A DNA stretch of 64,000 nt from Neurospora tetrasperma FGSC 2508 (lineage: Eukaryota; Ascomycota; Sordariomycetes; Sordariales; Sordariaceae): NCBI RefSeq assembly GCF_000213175.1, contig NW_009799100.1, forward strand, positions 2,921,952-2,985,951, given 5' to 3'. Made by a program: the position numbers and the translations under genes. Positions 1 through 12,600 of this stretch are shown here, one piece after another (positions within the stretch are counted from its first letter, which is position 1; the number at the start of each line of letters is the position of its first letter). The notes beneath the pieces are model-generated. The model saw only the letters and a program-made list of their open reading frames with translations, did no database searches and was not told where the DNA came from.

Positions 1-88
1 ACCCGCTGCTATTAAGCCAAGAATCGGACCACTGCCAGCAGTTCACACTTTAATTTCTGGTAACCTTTGAATTATCTCAACTGACAGT

Positions 89-136
89 ATGACAGCCATC
101 GACCCATCCGAGCATACCATGCAATCACCCTCATGA
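89..136 (+). promoter_or_regulatory. possible upstream ORF overlapping the proposed bHLH start
   Basis: A 15-codon ATG-to-TGA frame whose stop overlaps the proposed main ATG at 133 in the arrangement ATGA. Such overlaps can permit reinitiation. It is meaningful only if the transcript starts upstream of 89 and the start at 133 is right. Confidence 0.25.
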
Positions 137-1595
137 CCCGTACATCTCCGGCTATGCTTGTTTAGACTACCAACAACTTACTCATTCTGACTTCTCAACC
201 CCCGCGGTTACTCTACAATTGCAAACAGACAACTACGCAGATTCAAGAACCAACTGTACGCCGATACAACACACCCCGTCCGGATCTCATGGCGTATATG
301 CGGATCATCATATACCACACTGTCTCCGCTCAAGCAGCTTCTCGGATGGAACTAGATCCGTAGGGCTGACACTGTCCACCTCAGCACTCACTGTGTCCGG
401 CTCGATACCGGTTACACCTCACTCAGCCTATCTGCTGGGCTCTCTTACCTCCCCTGTTACAGCTTTTTCAGCAGATGTCGTTACTGCCAGTTCATTCCCT
501 TCTGATACATGGCCGACTTGCAACCAAACGTACACTGCATGGCCCCCCTACGTGGCCGACGAAATGCAGTACGAAAGCCCAACCACTGCGGGACTATCTT
601 TGCAATCGCTACCCGACATATTGAAGCCTGTATTGGGTGGAGATTATAATGGGGAACACAAATACATCGATCAGAACATGACCACTACCTATACAAACGC
701 TTTTTGGCGAAGCCAGGCAGCATTAACAGGGAAATTAGGTGCTGCGAAGAACAAGGAGAAGCTTAGAAAGAGACGGCGACACCGACTGGCACAGACAGAG
801 GACGGACAATTGGTTAGCAGCAAGCTTGAAGACGCAGAATCAGCACATAGCCCGTCGTCAGCCGGCATGAAACTCTCAGCTGCTGTCAATCGAAGCTTGA
901 CGGCTAGCCGCCCGTCCTCGCTGTTATGGGTGCAGGAAGATGTTGCTGGAAGTTTGATGAACCCAAAAGGCAAAGAAAGGGGGCGAAAGGAAGACAACAA
1001 GAGCAACAAGAAAAGGAAGCAGCAACAACAGCAACAACAACAACCAGTTCAACAATCACACAAGGGGGTCAGCTTGGAAAAGATAACGAGTAGAAGAGCC
1101 TTGTATGTGGAGCAAGCATGGGAAGCCGGGACCTGTGACGGTGACACGGACATGGTGTTGGACCATGACAACAACAGCAACAGGAGCTATTCCGTCACTG
1201 GGCATGATTTGGACCTCGACACAGCACATACAGCGAGTCCCCGGCAGGAAATCGCCCGCGTCAAGCACAACAAGGTAGAACAAAAGTACCGTAACCGACT
1301 CAACGCCCACTTCGAAGCGCTTTTGGACGTCCTCCCTCCCTCGGTCGCCCTGTCCGGTGAGCAAGGGTTCGAAGCCGAAACCACAGAGCAGATACAGCCA
1401 CTGAAAAGACTTACCGATATGGCTGAGCTGGACATTCCGGACAAGGAACGCCGAGTGAGCAAGTCTGAGGTCCTTGACCGCGCAAGGATGTACATTCAGA
1501 CATTGGAGAACGAGCACAAGCGACTGGCGGCGGAGAGGAAGCAGTTGAGGAAGATCTGGGATGAGTATGGGAATGCGAATAGGGAAGGTCAATGA
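133..1595 (+). CDS. bHLH transcription factor with SREBP-type tyrosine
   Basis: Probable DNA-binding nuclear regulator. Proposed model: exon 133-139, intron 140-228 (GTACAT...ACAG), exon 229-1595, 457 aa. The frame is open through 219-1595 but has no ATG before 564, so an upstream exon is needed unless translation starts at 564. The ATG at 133 joins in phase, but other 5' exons left of the window are possible. Basic region around residues 349-357 has the bHLH residues His349, Glu353 and Arg357, with Tyr356 where SREBPs have tyrosine (KVEQKYRNRLN). Helix 2 and a leucine-rich coiled coil follow to about residue 450. Upstream is a long Ser/Thr-rich disordered region and a poly-Gln tract near residue 270. 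No membrane segments are seen, unlike full-length SREBP/SrbA, so it resembles the short SrbB-like class. The family call is firm, the start is not. Confidence 0.8.
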
Positions 1596-2788
1596 TGCTG
1601 GGTTGCGAAGTGGTAAAAAGACAGTCGAAAAGAAAAAAAAAAAAAAGGAGGGGAAATCATGAGGCATTGTTTGCACCGGGGAAATACACGCATGGTAAGT
1701 CACGACACTAAAAGCGTTTGGAACACAATATATATGCTAGGATTATGTAAAATAGGGCAGAGGATTTGTCTGAACATATATTAAAATGAATAGGAAGACA
1801 GCATTGTCTGACGATAACCGACTTATAAACAAAAGGAAAAGAGTAAAAGGGAAGGAGGGCATGGCTAGTCCAGTGGTACACAACACATTAACCGACGGTC
1901 CTGCACCTTATGTGAGTTACAAGAAATACATCAATACTAGCCATATTAATGAAAACACTTTCCAAGTACTAAATATCCAGCTTCTGGATAAAAAAACGAG
2001 TGACTTGTTCTAGTTTGAATTTTTCCAAGACTTCTTGTAGTGTACGTAGGACATTGAAGCAGATCAGAATAAAACGAACTTCAACCTACACGCCTCAGCT
2101 TGCGAGACTCACGACCAAGTAAGTATACGTATCTCCCGCTATTTCAATTCCAGCTTTGGACCTCTGACATTTGCACCCGGACCGAGGGACTGCCCTCCAA
2201 TGCCCCGATTCCATATGCGCACACAAAGACGAATCAAAACGATCCAGTGGTCAATCAGAATGAGTGTCGAGTGTCATGCACACCATTTGTTCGGTACCTT
2301 ACGGATGTGGGGGACCGGGATCGGGATCGGTCCAAGGTGCCTGTTCGGTTCAGCTACCTATTGATTGGACACTGAGAGAATTGGGTTCTTGTTCCTGGAA
2401 ATGTTTAATGTGACGACAGATCCAGTCAACGAACGCATGGAGCGGGTCCGATTTGAGCAAGGTATATACGTCTAGTCCTTTGAGTAGATGTCATGCTTGA
2501 GATGTATTGATGTCGCACTACATAACTTGGCCCCAGAAGTATCTTATTTATCTTCTCGCGATTGATATGCACTTCACGTCCATCGATCAACCAAACCCTG
2601 AAGCCATCATTATTCGTGTTTTTCATCTCTAAGCAGTCGCCTATCAAATCCATATCCAAAAAGCACCAGATCCAAGATGACTCCTAAGCCAAGTAACTCA
2701 AGCAATGACAATGAGGTTGAAGGAAACAGGAAAGGCCAAAGAAGGCCGTGGCCGTGAAACTAAGGAGAGAGGGAGGTAATGAGCCCCC
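1596..2788. other. intergenic, between convergent bHLH and acidic-protein genes
   Basis: Presumed 3' regions of two convergent genes. It has a 14-base A run at about 1634 and AT-rich stretches near 1720-2080. Open frames here (for example 1786-2013 and 2426-2659) are short, have no recognisable domain and no supporting splice structure. I see no gene. Confidence 0.5.
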
Positions 2789-3658
2789 TTACTCCTCATC
2801 ATCACCACCAGCAGCAGCCTTGGCGGCATCAGCCTCCTCCTCGTCGTCATCCTCGTCCACGGCCTTGGAGGCTGAACGCTGAGCCTTCTTGGGGCTGCCC
2901 TCTTCGGCCTCGGCCTCAGCATCATCATCTTCTTCCTCTTCTTCGGGAATCTCCTCCTCGTCCTCATCCTCTTCGTCACCCTCCTCCTCCTCCTCCTCGT
3001 CTTGTTCCTCTTCCTCCTCGTCTTCGGCAGCTGCCGTCTTTAGCTTCTTCTTGGGAGGGGCTTTGTCTGGAAGGTCAGTTTTGTCAGTTATATTTGTCCA
3101 AGACTAGCTAACAGGGGCAAAGTGGGCAGGGCTGCAGTGGCTTACCTGTGGTCTCCTCTTCCTCTTCCTCTTCATCTTCGCCTCCTTCCTCGCCGTCGTA
3201 TTCCTCATCTTCTTCGTCGTCATCAACATCCTCTTCCTCATCGCCAGTGGAGACATACCTGAGGGAGGCCAATCGTTAGCTATCTAAGCTTGGATGAAAG
3301 GCATATTCATATGCATGTTTTTTGCCTGTCTTTGTTTACCCACTGAAAGTGATGGCGCCGCCTCTTGAAGTATCGGGTGATCGCAATCCACACCAATATA
3401 CGATTGGCGATTCAACTAGCAACACAAAAAAGCATTGGCGCCGCAATGCGCAAAGGCAGCAAAGCTCCGTCACCAACGCGTGTTCTTGTTGCCGAGGCAC
3501 ATCGCAAAACGATCACGAAGAAACAAGGAACAGATGAAGCTCGAGGTAAAAACAGCGGGTAGTACTTACTCCTCTTCCTCCTCGCCGTCAGAATCTTCAG
3601 GGAGGGAAACGAGCTCTTCGGGCTCCTCTTCAGGCTTTCTCTTGCGGGTGGCAGACAT
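2789..3658 (-). CDS. acidic, lysine-patched probable nuclear protein (three exons)
   Basis: Predicted 159 aa from exons 3658-3570, 3258-3146 and 3066-2789. Introns start GTAAGT and GTAAG and end CAG, and all phases agree (2, 1). The protein begins MSATRKRKPEEEPEELVSLP, then becomes overwhelmingly Glu/Asp, interrupted by a basic PPKKKLKT patch and a SPKKAQRS patch that look like nuclear localisation signals, and ends GGDDEE. The acidic tracts with basic islands suggest a histone- or chromatin-associated nuclear protein, but I do not recognise a named domain and assign no activity. The repetitive GAG/GAA coding makes spurious reading frames on the other strand. The upstream region carries purine-rich tracts, including an AG repeat at 3870-3890, likely in the promoter or 5' leader. 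Confidence 0.75.
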
Positions 3659-6600
3659 TGTGAAACTTGTTGAATTAAGTAGGTAACGCGATATCGGAGA
3701 GACTCGCAAAATCGCGACCGAGGCGGTAAAAACGCGTGTGAAAAGTAGCGGAAATGGAGAAAAGAGAGAAGAAAGAGGAAAGACGGAGGGAGGGAGAGAG
3801 AAAAAAGATCTGGGGGAAAGAAGGCTGGGGGTGGTGGGTGGTGGTGGGCGGCAAAGCAAAAAGCGTCCGAAGAGAGAGAGAGAGAGAGAAGTGGAAGTGT
3901 AAAGAGCCTAGGGTAAGCAGAGACACCCACCCAGTTGGGGGAACTCTGACTGGGGAACTGGGGGAAGCTCCAAGCCTCCAACTACACTAACACCGGCCGC
4001 GGCCAGCCCACGAGAGCTACGTACTGTACCTTATTACGTACCCTGGTAGCCAACTGGTCTCTGAACCTGGGGATTATGGCTTAGCAAGTACCTACCTTTT
4101 AGCTACGCTACTATGACGGTACTTCTGCCCAGTAGTGTTACATGCAAAGTACAGGCAGCGCTAGAGACAGCGGGAAGAAGGGAAAAGGGGAACGCGTGCG
4201 GAGAACCTCGAAAGCTTTTTTTTTTGGGCGACAACGAGAGAGGATGCTGCTGGCAGTTGCGAGAACAAGAGAAGGTGAGACTTGGTGAGACTCTTGAGAG
4301 GGCGGATACTGTAGGCAAGGGAAGGAGAGTTTTGAGCTTCCACTTTTTTCCCGGTTTACTGGAGACGGACCTTTTACTAGGAACCAGATTTCCACGTACA
4401 CCTCGCTGCCAGCTTTGTGGTTGAAGTCAAAGGCTCTTCTTTCCCAGCTGAGGAATTGAGGCCCCATAATACCCCAGCATCAACAACAACATCACCAACG
4501 ACGGAGTAAAAAGTTGATGGCGGACCATCGTAGTATGTAATATCAGATAACCTCAAAAAGAGAGGAGCGGTGATCCGAAAAAATTGTTGGAAGGGAGAAG
4601 CTCTATTGTCCCGCCATCACCTCGAGGTAGTCTGGCGGTAGAACGCCCCGGTTGATAGGCGGTGCTGGACGCTTCCATAGTGTACAATGAAGAAACGAAA
4701 AGACGGGGGTTGCTCCGCCTGCGTGAGGTGGTGGGGGAGGGGGACGGGGCGCTGCACGCGTTGCAGGAAGCTGCATGCAGTCTCGCAGCGCCAAGAGGGG
4801 GAGCTGCTCGAGCCGACGCTCTGACCTTTCTCTGGCTTGTGCATCACCAGCAGCACGTCCTGCGCAGCTTTGGATGTGGGTCGACATTACCAAATCTGAC
4901 CTTCCGAGTGGTTGAAAGAATACAAAGAAGAGGGCGCTTGGATCAAGGCCCACTTGGCTGTTGATCGTGACGTTACTGCACGTGTTGGGAAGGCACGTTC
5001 GCGGCAAGCTTCCACTTCTCAGCTAGATTTTGCATGTCGATTGTTGGTTGGGATCTGTCCCTTGGTTCGTTCCAGTTTCGAGTTGGTCTCGTTGGATTTG
5101 GCTGGTCCGTGTCTTCGAATTCCGTTCCTCTGGATCCGATGCTCATTGTACACTACCAGTTATCACTCTGCCAGACTTCACAATGTCAGCGCCATGTTCT
5201 CAAGTGATGTGCGCAATCCGGACGACGTGTAGTGTACATAGTGTAATGTCAATGCATGACACTAGTGTAGTCCACCGAGGACGTCATCGATTCGATCGCG
5301 CAATCACGTGAAATTGGAGGGTTGTCACTGGCTTTGTGTGAAAAGTTCGATGCGAGCGACTCCAGTGACTGCCAGTTGCAATCTCATATGAGACTGGCGA
5401 CATGAATCTCTCTGGCCGTGTCCCCGGATGAGCGTTGAAATGACAACCATAAACCGCGAACTGGTATCAGAACCTATCCCCCTCATTCCATCCTGCCAGT
5501 TCCGCCTAATCTGTATATCACCCACGGAGGCACCACTGACGGCGGTCGTCTGATCGCGAGCACAGCAAGAATGCGAATTGCGCTTATGAGCTGGGTCAAG
5601 CCTTCGCAAATGACGTACTGGTATGCTGTATCAGCAACCGGCTACCGGGTAACTGGTTCCATACCAACTGGTGATCCAGATCATGCATCTGGGTTTTGGA
5701 CGCGCTGACCGGTCCACAGCATGACCACCACAAGAATTTGTCGGTCTGAGTTGGGGTAGTTCACACTCGCCGACAATCAATAATCGGCCTCCAAAGTTTG
5801 CACTATGGCATTCTGGCCTTGTCCTCGAGGCAACGCATCGAATCCATGGCGCTCCATTGCAGTCATGAAACAGTCACTGAAGGACTGTCCGGCCCAACGA
5901 TCCAGAACTGAGTGTTGAATGTTATCCAGTAATCTAGGCAATCGACGTCGTGCGGCCCATTGTCCCACGGGTAACGAACACGTCGTACAAGTCCCATTAT
6001 CGACGCTGGTCCGTTTACGGTTTGTTCGCCTTCGGCGCCGTCGTGGGTCTCTCGTTTGCCTGTCACCCATACGTGCAAACCCTGGGGTACATGGCCGCTA
6101 GCCAGCTGGTGTCAACTTCCGTGGAGAGGAAAGCCATGCTGTGAGATTGGCGATACATCGGGTGCCGTGATCTTATATCTGTTTGCTTGCGCCTGGCGTT
6201 CATAACAAAGGGAATGACAAACCGGGTGCAGGCCAGACTCGGCCCCGTTTGCAGACGCCACACCCCTGGACTGCTACCCATTAGCAATGTTGACTGGTGA
6301 TGTTCATCCAGGATGTCAAACGAGGCGTCATCGCTTTGAATAATTTCCACGCCGGGGGGGAACCATGAGCTACATTGCAAGATTGGGACATGTGACTTCG
6401 TATCGAATCCGGCGTCGAGGACAAGTCTTTACGCACTTTTTTTGTAAAGGAGAGGCCGATAGGTATCGAGTCGACATTGTTAGATATAACACATCGACGC
6501 CTCTTAAACATATAATCCGAAAAAGTTCTAGGCTGACTATACAGGCACATTAGTAAACGGACTCGCCGGGCGGGCTGCCTGAAAGCCAGTTCCCACCTCC

Positions 6601-7860
6601 GGCCGTAACGGTGGAATTGCTAATTTGGAAAATGGCTAGGTTGTCAGGCTGCCGATGCGAGGTCGCAGGCCAAGAGATTTTGGAATTTCGAGAAAACAAG
6701 AGAAGAAGTGGAGCGCTAGGAATTTGATCCAATTTCAGGACCATCATGGCTGCCCGGTCCCACATAATCCATTGAAGGTCTTTTCTCTGTCTCTCTCTGA
6801 CGAGCTCTTCCTGTTTTAGTTACGTGGCAACTGGACGCCGACCGAGTAGCAGCTCTGTTGCTCTGTGGTCAGTTCATGAAAGGGGTCTTTGTTGCTCGCT
6901 GGTAAACTGGAGCATCTAGTACCTACTCGACTTTCGACGCTCTCAAGCGTCTTGCCTCTCGGAGCTGAAAACAAAGAAACCAAGCCCAGGATCGCGGATC
7001 AGATCCCAAGTGGTCCGAAGCCGCAGGTTCGCTTCAAAAAGCAACGGTACACTAGGGGGGACTTCAAGATCGAGGCAATGGGCAATGACCACCAATGGCA
7101 ATGTCGAGAATGCTTCTCACCACTCCACCGCCCCGCTATCTAGGAGTGATTCAGAGTCAAGCTTGCCGATCATCCCTCGCTCATTCGACGTTTCGTTGTT
7201 CCGCCGGTGCCCCGACCAAGCCACGCCCGGACCCCTTACTACATACGATGGAGGTTACATAGCTCAGTTAGGAATTGTGCTTGCGTAGAGGTTGTATCAT
7301 ACATAGCCTGTGACAATGCCTCGAGCGGACCAGGACAACTTCAGGTCCGTTTGTGTATGTACGTGCATTAATAATAGTTTGCGGCGCTGTCGAGGCAGTA
7401 TACAAACTGACAAGAGCCATAATGAGCTTTGTCTGGGTGGCTTGTAGTCGGCCAAGATGAAAGACAACCTCGTCCGAACGGAATCCGCTTTTAGCAGCAA
7501 AGGGGATTCACGCTCATTCATGCGACTTTTGTCATCCCACTTCGGCGAGTGTAGTGTAGACAGAATTTTATCCAAAAGCAATGCCGACTTTCACCCAAGC
7601 CTTTGCCGATATCCCTCGCATACCAATAAGCCTTGTGAGTCGTTGCTTTCAGACAGCCTTAAGGGCAAAAAAAAAAAAAAAAAGAAAGAAGAGGCTACTA
7701 CCAAGCTGTGCGCGCGGGGTAGGTATCGGATGTGAAGTGGTCTCCCATATCAACCCCCGGCCGCTGCAGGCGTCGTAGCCCGGTGACGAAAAAGAACGGA
7801 ACGCACTTTTGTGTGATGGTGCCAACGGCCGGGCGGCTACGGTCCGTTCTTTCCAGTTCC
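3659..7860. other. long intergenic region without a recognisable gene
   Basis: About 4.2 kb of ordinary base composition. Contents seen: the AG repeat near 3870, a T run at about 4216, a 16-base A run at about 7670, and many short frames on both strands with no domain, no consistent codon pattern and no convincing introns. The left part is promoter of the acidic-protein gene. The rest borders the repeat block and could hold non-coding transcripts, but nothing in the sequence shows one. Confidence 0.5.
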
Positions 7861-7861
7861 C

Positions 7862-7870
7862 CACTGCAGT
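7862..7870. repeat. 9-bp target-site duplication, left copy
   Basis: CACTGCAGT directly outside the left TIR. An identical direct copy follows the right TIR at 18669-18677. Confidence 0.6.
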
Positions 7871-7924
7871 GAGCCGGGCTATAGACAGACTACCCCCTTC
7901 CCCTATATCTAGACTACTTAACCG
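7871..7924 (+). repeat. left terminal inverted repeat, 54 bp
   Basis: Complement of 18615-18668, with small indel differences in a C/T run near its middle. It is GC-balanced, unlike the AT-rich interior that begins around 8040. Confidence 0.8.
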
Positions 7925-9197
7925 CATGGGGTAAGAGTACAGGGCAGGGGAGCTGGCACGTCAAATATTTTGTGTGCCCCGGGTGTGCAGGGGTCCCTGT
8001 CATTAAAATCAGCGAGAATCCCCGTAAAAAAGTAGGGTTTCTTATACAGACTAACCCTCGTATGCCTATACGTGCCAAAGCTGTTAACGCATACCGCTAA
8101 GGTATACCTAACCGTACCCTATATTACTAGATTTGTGTGTAGTGTAGAGAAGAGTGTAGAGAGGAGAGGAGTATTTATTTTTTATAGTCTATTTTAGAGC
8201 TCTCTAATTTATATGATTTTATAATTTACTCTATATATGTGTATATAATTACATATTCTACTACTTTGGCTTTAATACTAGCGGCTGCCTAGATGGTAGT
8301 AATAAGGGTATATAAATAATTTCGCAAGGGATACTAGTTAGTAAATTAGTACTAAAAATATAGGGAGCCTCTATTACTAATACTACTAGGCTACTATAAC
8401 TTCTAACAATATATCCCTCTTCCTAGTAAGAAGGTAAATACTTATTAGCCTTTAAACCCTTTTATACTTTAATAAAGCTCGTCTTTTAATTGGTTGTAAG
8501 AAGGGGTTAATATTGAATTATATAGCTTATCTAACTTACTTAACTATTAATACTAGGAGTAGAATTAGATTAAGTAGTTTATAAGGGAATAAATTTAGTA
8601 AATTGGAGAGGTAAGTCTATTACCTTCATTTTAACTTTCTTTATTTGCTTAACAATATTTAAATCTTTAATATATTTTTTAGGGTCAATTATAGCCTACT
8701 TTTATTAGTAAATTGACTCTTAAAATAATATAGTAAAAAGGAATAAGAAATTACTAAATCCGTAGGTAAGTACTAATATTAATCAATTTCCTCTAGAACG
8801 AATAATCTACATTCTATAACCCCCTTTATACTAAAATTATTATGCGTTAAGTCTATACGTACCGCCAGTATATAATAATAGGGTAATCCGAACTACTAAA
8901 AGTAACTATACGTATAGAAGGTAGCTTAAACATTACTTATAATATATATTTTAACCTAGTTATACTAGTTTTAAATAAGGGTAAGCGCCTTTTACAAAAC
9001 CTTTTCTATAATAGTTATTAATAGAAGGTTACGTTTGTAACTATCCCATAAAGTGAAGCTTTTACGGGCGATCTTATTATTATAATCCTTTTACTTCTTT
9101 TTAATAAGTATATATATTTTATTAAATATATTATAGAGTAAAGTATACGGGTTATTAAATACATATTTAAACTCTACGTACAATAATTTAAACTAAT

Positions 9198-9673
9198 TGT
9201 ATTACGAATTTAAGGTAAGTACACGGGCTAACCAGACTATCGGTAGTATAAGCAACCTAGAAAGGCTAGCTCGTATAATTACGGGCTAGGGTAGGGTTAA
9301 GAAAGGCGTCGGAGATAGGGCTTACGCTAGTAAGCTAGTTCCGGGTTTACGCTGGTAAGCCAATTCCGGACTTACGCTAGTAAATTAATTCCGGGCTTAC
9401 GCTAGTAAATTAACGCCGGGCTTACGGAGTAAATTAGTATTACGATAATATAAGTGAGCTAGCTATAGAATAAACGATACGGGAAGTATAAAGGGACGAT
9501 TAGAGAATTTAAATTATTAAATAGTTTGATAGTAATTAATATAATTTAATTATTATTATTAAAATTAGTATTATAAATATATTTATTATAAACCCTTTAA
9601 CTTTACCGAACGATTCTAATAGTTCTTACTTTCAATTATTTTATTTAAGTAAATTAAACTACCGTTCGTTATA
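9198..9673 (+). repeat. left LTR of the Gypsy-class fossil
   Basis: It begins TGTATTACG and matches 16093-16568 end to end at equal length. It contains about four tandem copies of a unit of about 25 bp (GGGCTTACGCTAGTAAGC type) at roughly 9318-9430. Confidence 0.85.
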
Positions 9674-12600
9674 TATTAATTATTCCTTTTAACTTATTTT
9701 AAATAGTAATTAAAGGTATTTCTTCGCTTTATTATATTTATTATTAGAAATAATAATAATTTTACCTACTAGGGTAATCCTGCGAGCCTTGCTTTTATAT
9801 ACTAATAGTTCGAGGCTATATAGGATACTCCGCTTACTAACTATCCTAAATTTAAATTAACTATATTTAAAGAGTACGATAGATAGTAATTTACCTTTAT
9901 AGGATTTTTAATCTAAATGTAAACCTATCTCTACTTCTATAGAAATTGGTTTAACTCTAAATTTAATAAAATAGCCTATATAGGGATTAAATTAGTAAAT
10001 AGGGCCCTTACCTAGTACGAACCTATTTTTAAAGACTTTTATAAAAATAGAAATAACGCTTTGGATTTTAATAAGAAGATTCTAAGTAGTTATAATAAAT
10101 TTACTAAAGCCCTTATTCAAATTTTTAAAAAAAGGATAAAATTCGTTAGGCTTAGAAACGCTTAATTTAGTTTTAATAAATTAAATCTACTTTAACCTAT
10201 ACTATATTCTTTAAATAAGATTCCCTTCGTAATAATATTAATAATAATAGGTTAATATAGCTATTTTATATTAGTTTTAAGGAAAGAATTAAGGACGAAT
10301 TCTATAAAAAAGACCGTCCCGAACCTATTAATATATATATCGATATAATTATCCGTATTAATAATTGACTATTCTAATAGGAGTAGGAAAAGAAAGGAAG
10401 AGTAATTCCCTTCGTTCCTTCTAAAACCTATTATACTAATACTAAAAAGAAAAGGATTTAGGGAATTTACTTTTCTAAAACTACCTATTTAAAACCTATA
10501 GAAATCGATATAATTTAAATTAATTAAAGTAAATAGGACCTTTCGAAGGTTAAATACTTTAATTATAATAAAATTAGGTATATAAAAAAAGATTATTATA
10601 TATTTAAATAATTAAATTGGAGGAAAACGGAAACTACTATAGTAGAAGGAGTTAGGGTAATTAAAATTGCTAACGCCGAATATAATTAAAACGATTTAGA
10701 AAATACTATAAATAGAATTATAAATTTCGATTAGGAAGTTTAATAGGAGGCTAATAATAAATATAGATAGGAAGGATTTAATAAGAAGGATTCTAAAGAG
10801 GAGGTATAGAATAATAATATACCCTAAGTATAAGCGTACTAAACCTTAATATAGGAAGAAATTAATAACCTCCCTACTACCGACTAGGCTCTCTTTATAA
10901 TTATATATATAATAAATACTACCCTACTATTAATTTCGCCCTTAATATTTATACCCGAGGAATTTAATAATTATAAATTCATTAATCTATATTAATATAA
11001 CTACCCCAATTAGACCGTTGAAGGGTATTAAACGGAATTATAGTAATTCTACCTAAATAAGAGCGGGGAGTACGAAAAATAGGAAACTTTTTAGAAGAAG
11101 TAAACTATTATTATTAAAAGGAAATTATAAATTACTTAAAAATAAACCCTAGAATTATTTAAAGTATATTAATTAATTATAAAAAATATTATATAGATAT
11201 ACCCCCTTTATTTCGCCTATTATTAAATACTATAATTCTAATATATTATTTATAATTACCCCGAATATTATAGGAAGAAATAGGATAACCGTTTTTAGCC
11301 CGTTAGGAGATTAAATCGATAGGGATAATTTAGACCCGTTATATATACTTTCAACCGAGGAAATTTATAGGCTGCCCTTATTATAAACAAATAATTTATA
11401 TTTAGTTTATATCCCTTTATATAAGCGGGCGAATAATTAGTACTTAAGAAACTTATTATATACTCCTATAATATTTATATTTATTTAAAATAGGGAGAGA
11501 CCGATTTTTAATAGTAATAGTACTTAACGTTTAATTACCCTATTTATATAAAATAGAAAGTATAAGCGTATAAAGTAGAAATTGTATATTATATCCGATA
11601 GGTTAATATAATTAAAAATATTAAAAATAAGAAAACTATTTATTTAGTATAGTTATAGGAATACCGTTCGTTAGACGAGCCCGAACTTAAGGAAAAGGAT
11701 GCTTTTAATAACTATCGCTAGGAATTAGGAAACGGTTTAAGGCCTTTAAGGAGGCCCGGTAAAAATTAAATCCCTAAATAAAATGGATTATCCGGCGATA
11801 TAACCGTCGGAAAAATAAAATCTAAAACCCTATAGTACCTATAGAGGTCGCTGCTATAGAAGAAGAGAAAGAGGACTAACGATTTAAAATTGTAACCTAT
11901 TAAAAAAATTACTAGGCTCTTATATTAGTAAATTTTAAAGTTTAACTAAATTTTATTTTATTTAAGTTTGTTACTTAATTAAGGATTCCTTAAAAGAAGA
12001 AGAAAATTCCCTTTATAGTAAAAGGACCTTTTAAAATATAAATCGTAAAATAGGAAACGTTACTATTCCCTATTATAATAGAAGGTAAGATAGTTGAAAT
12101 TAATTTTAATATTATAAAAATAGGGCTATTTAAAAATATAATCCTAGGGTACTTATAGTATATAGTATATAACCTAAATATTAGTTAAAAGGAAGGTAGC
12201 TACCTATATCCTAGGATATATCCAATTACTAATAAAAAACCCGGAATATAGTAGGAAATAAGCTAAGGAGGCAATATTCCTACAACCTTACTATAAATAG
12301 TATAAAAAAATTATAATTTATACTATTAATAAAAGTAGTAAAATTATAGAAGAAGGGTTAATAATATTAGTAAAAGTATTAATAATTAACGCTTAATACA
12401 AATTTAATTATTACTAAAATTAATAAGTAGAAAAACCGAAAATAGTAATTCTAATAGAATATTAAGGATACCTAACTTTTATCAATAAATACTTTAAAGG
12501 ACTATTGCTATAAAGATTATAGGATTATAAATTTAAATTTAAGGAAGGAACCAAATTTAAATTCTTTAAAATATATTATACTAATAAAAATTAAAATATA

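Noticed and set aside
2426-2659. Minus-strand frame of 77 aa
   Set aside because: No domain, no splice partner, and it sits in the 3' region between convergent genes.
9312-9430. Regular tandem units that could suggest a CRISPR-like array
   Set aside because: The units are directly contiguous, lie inside LTRs, and the genome is fungal.
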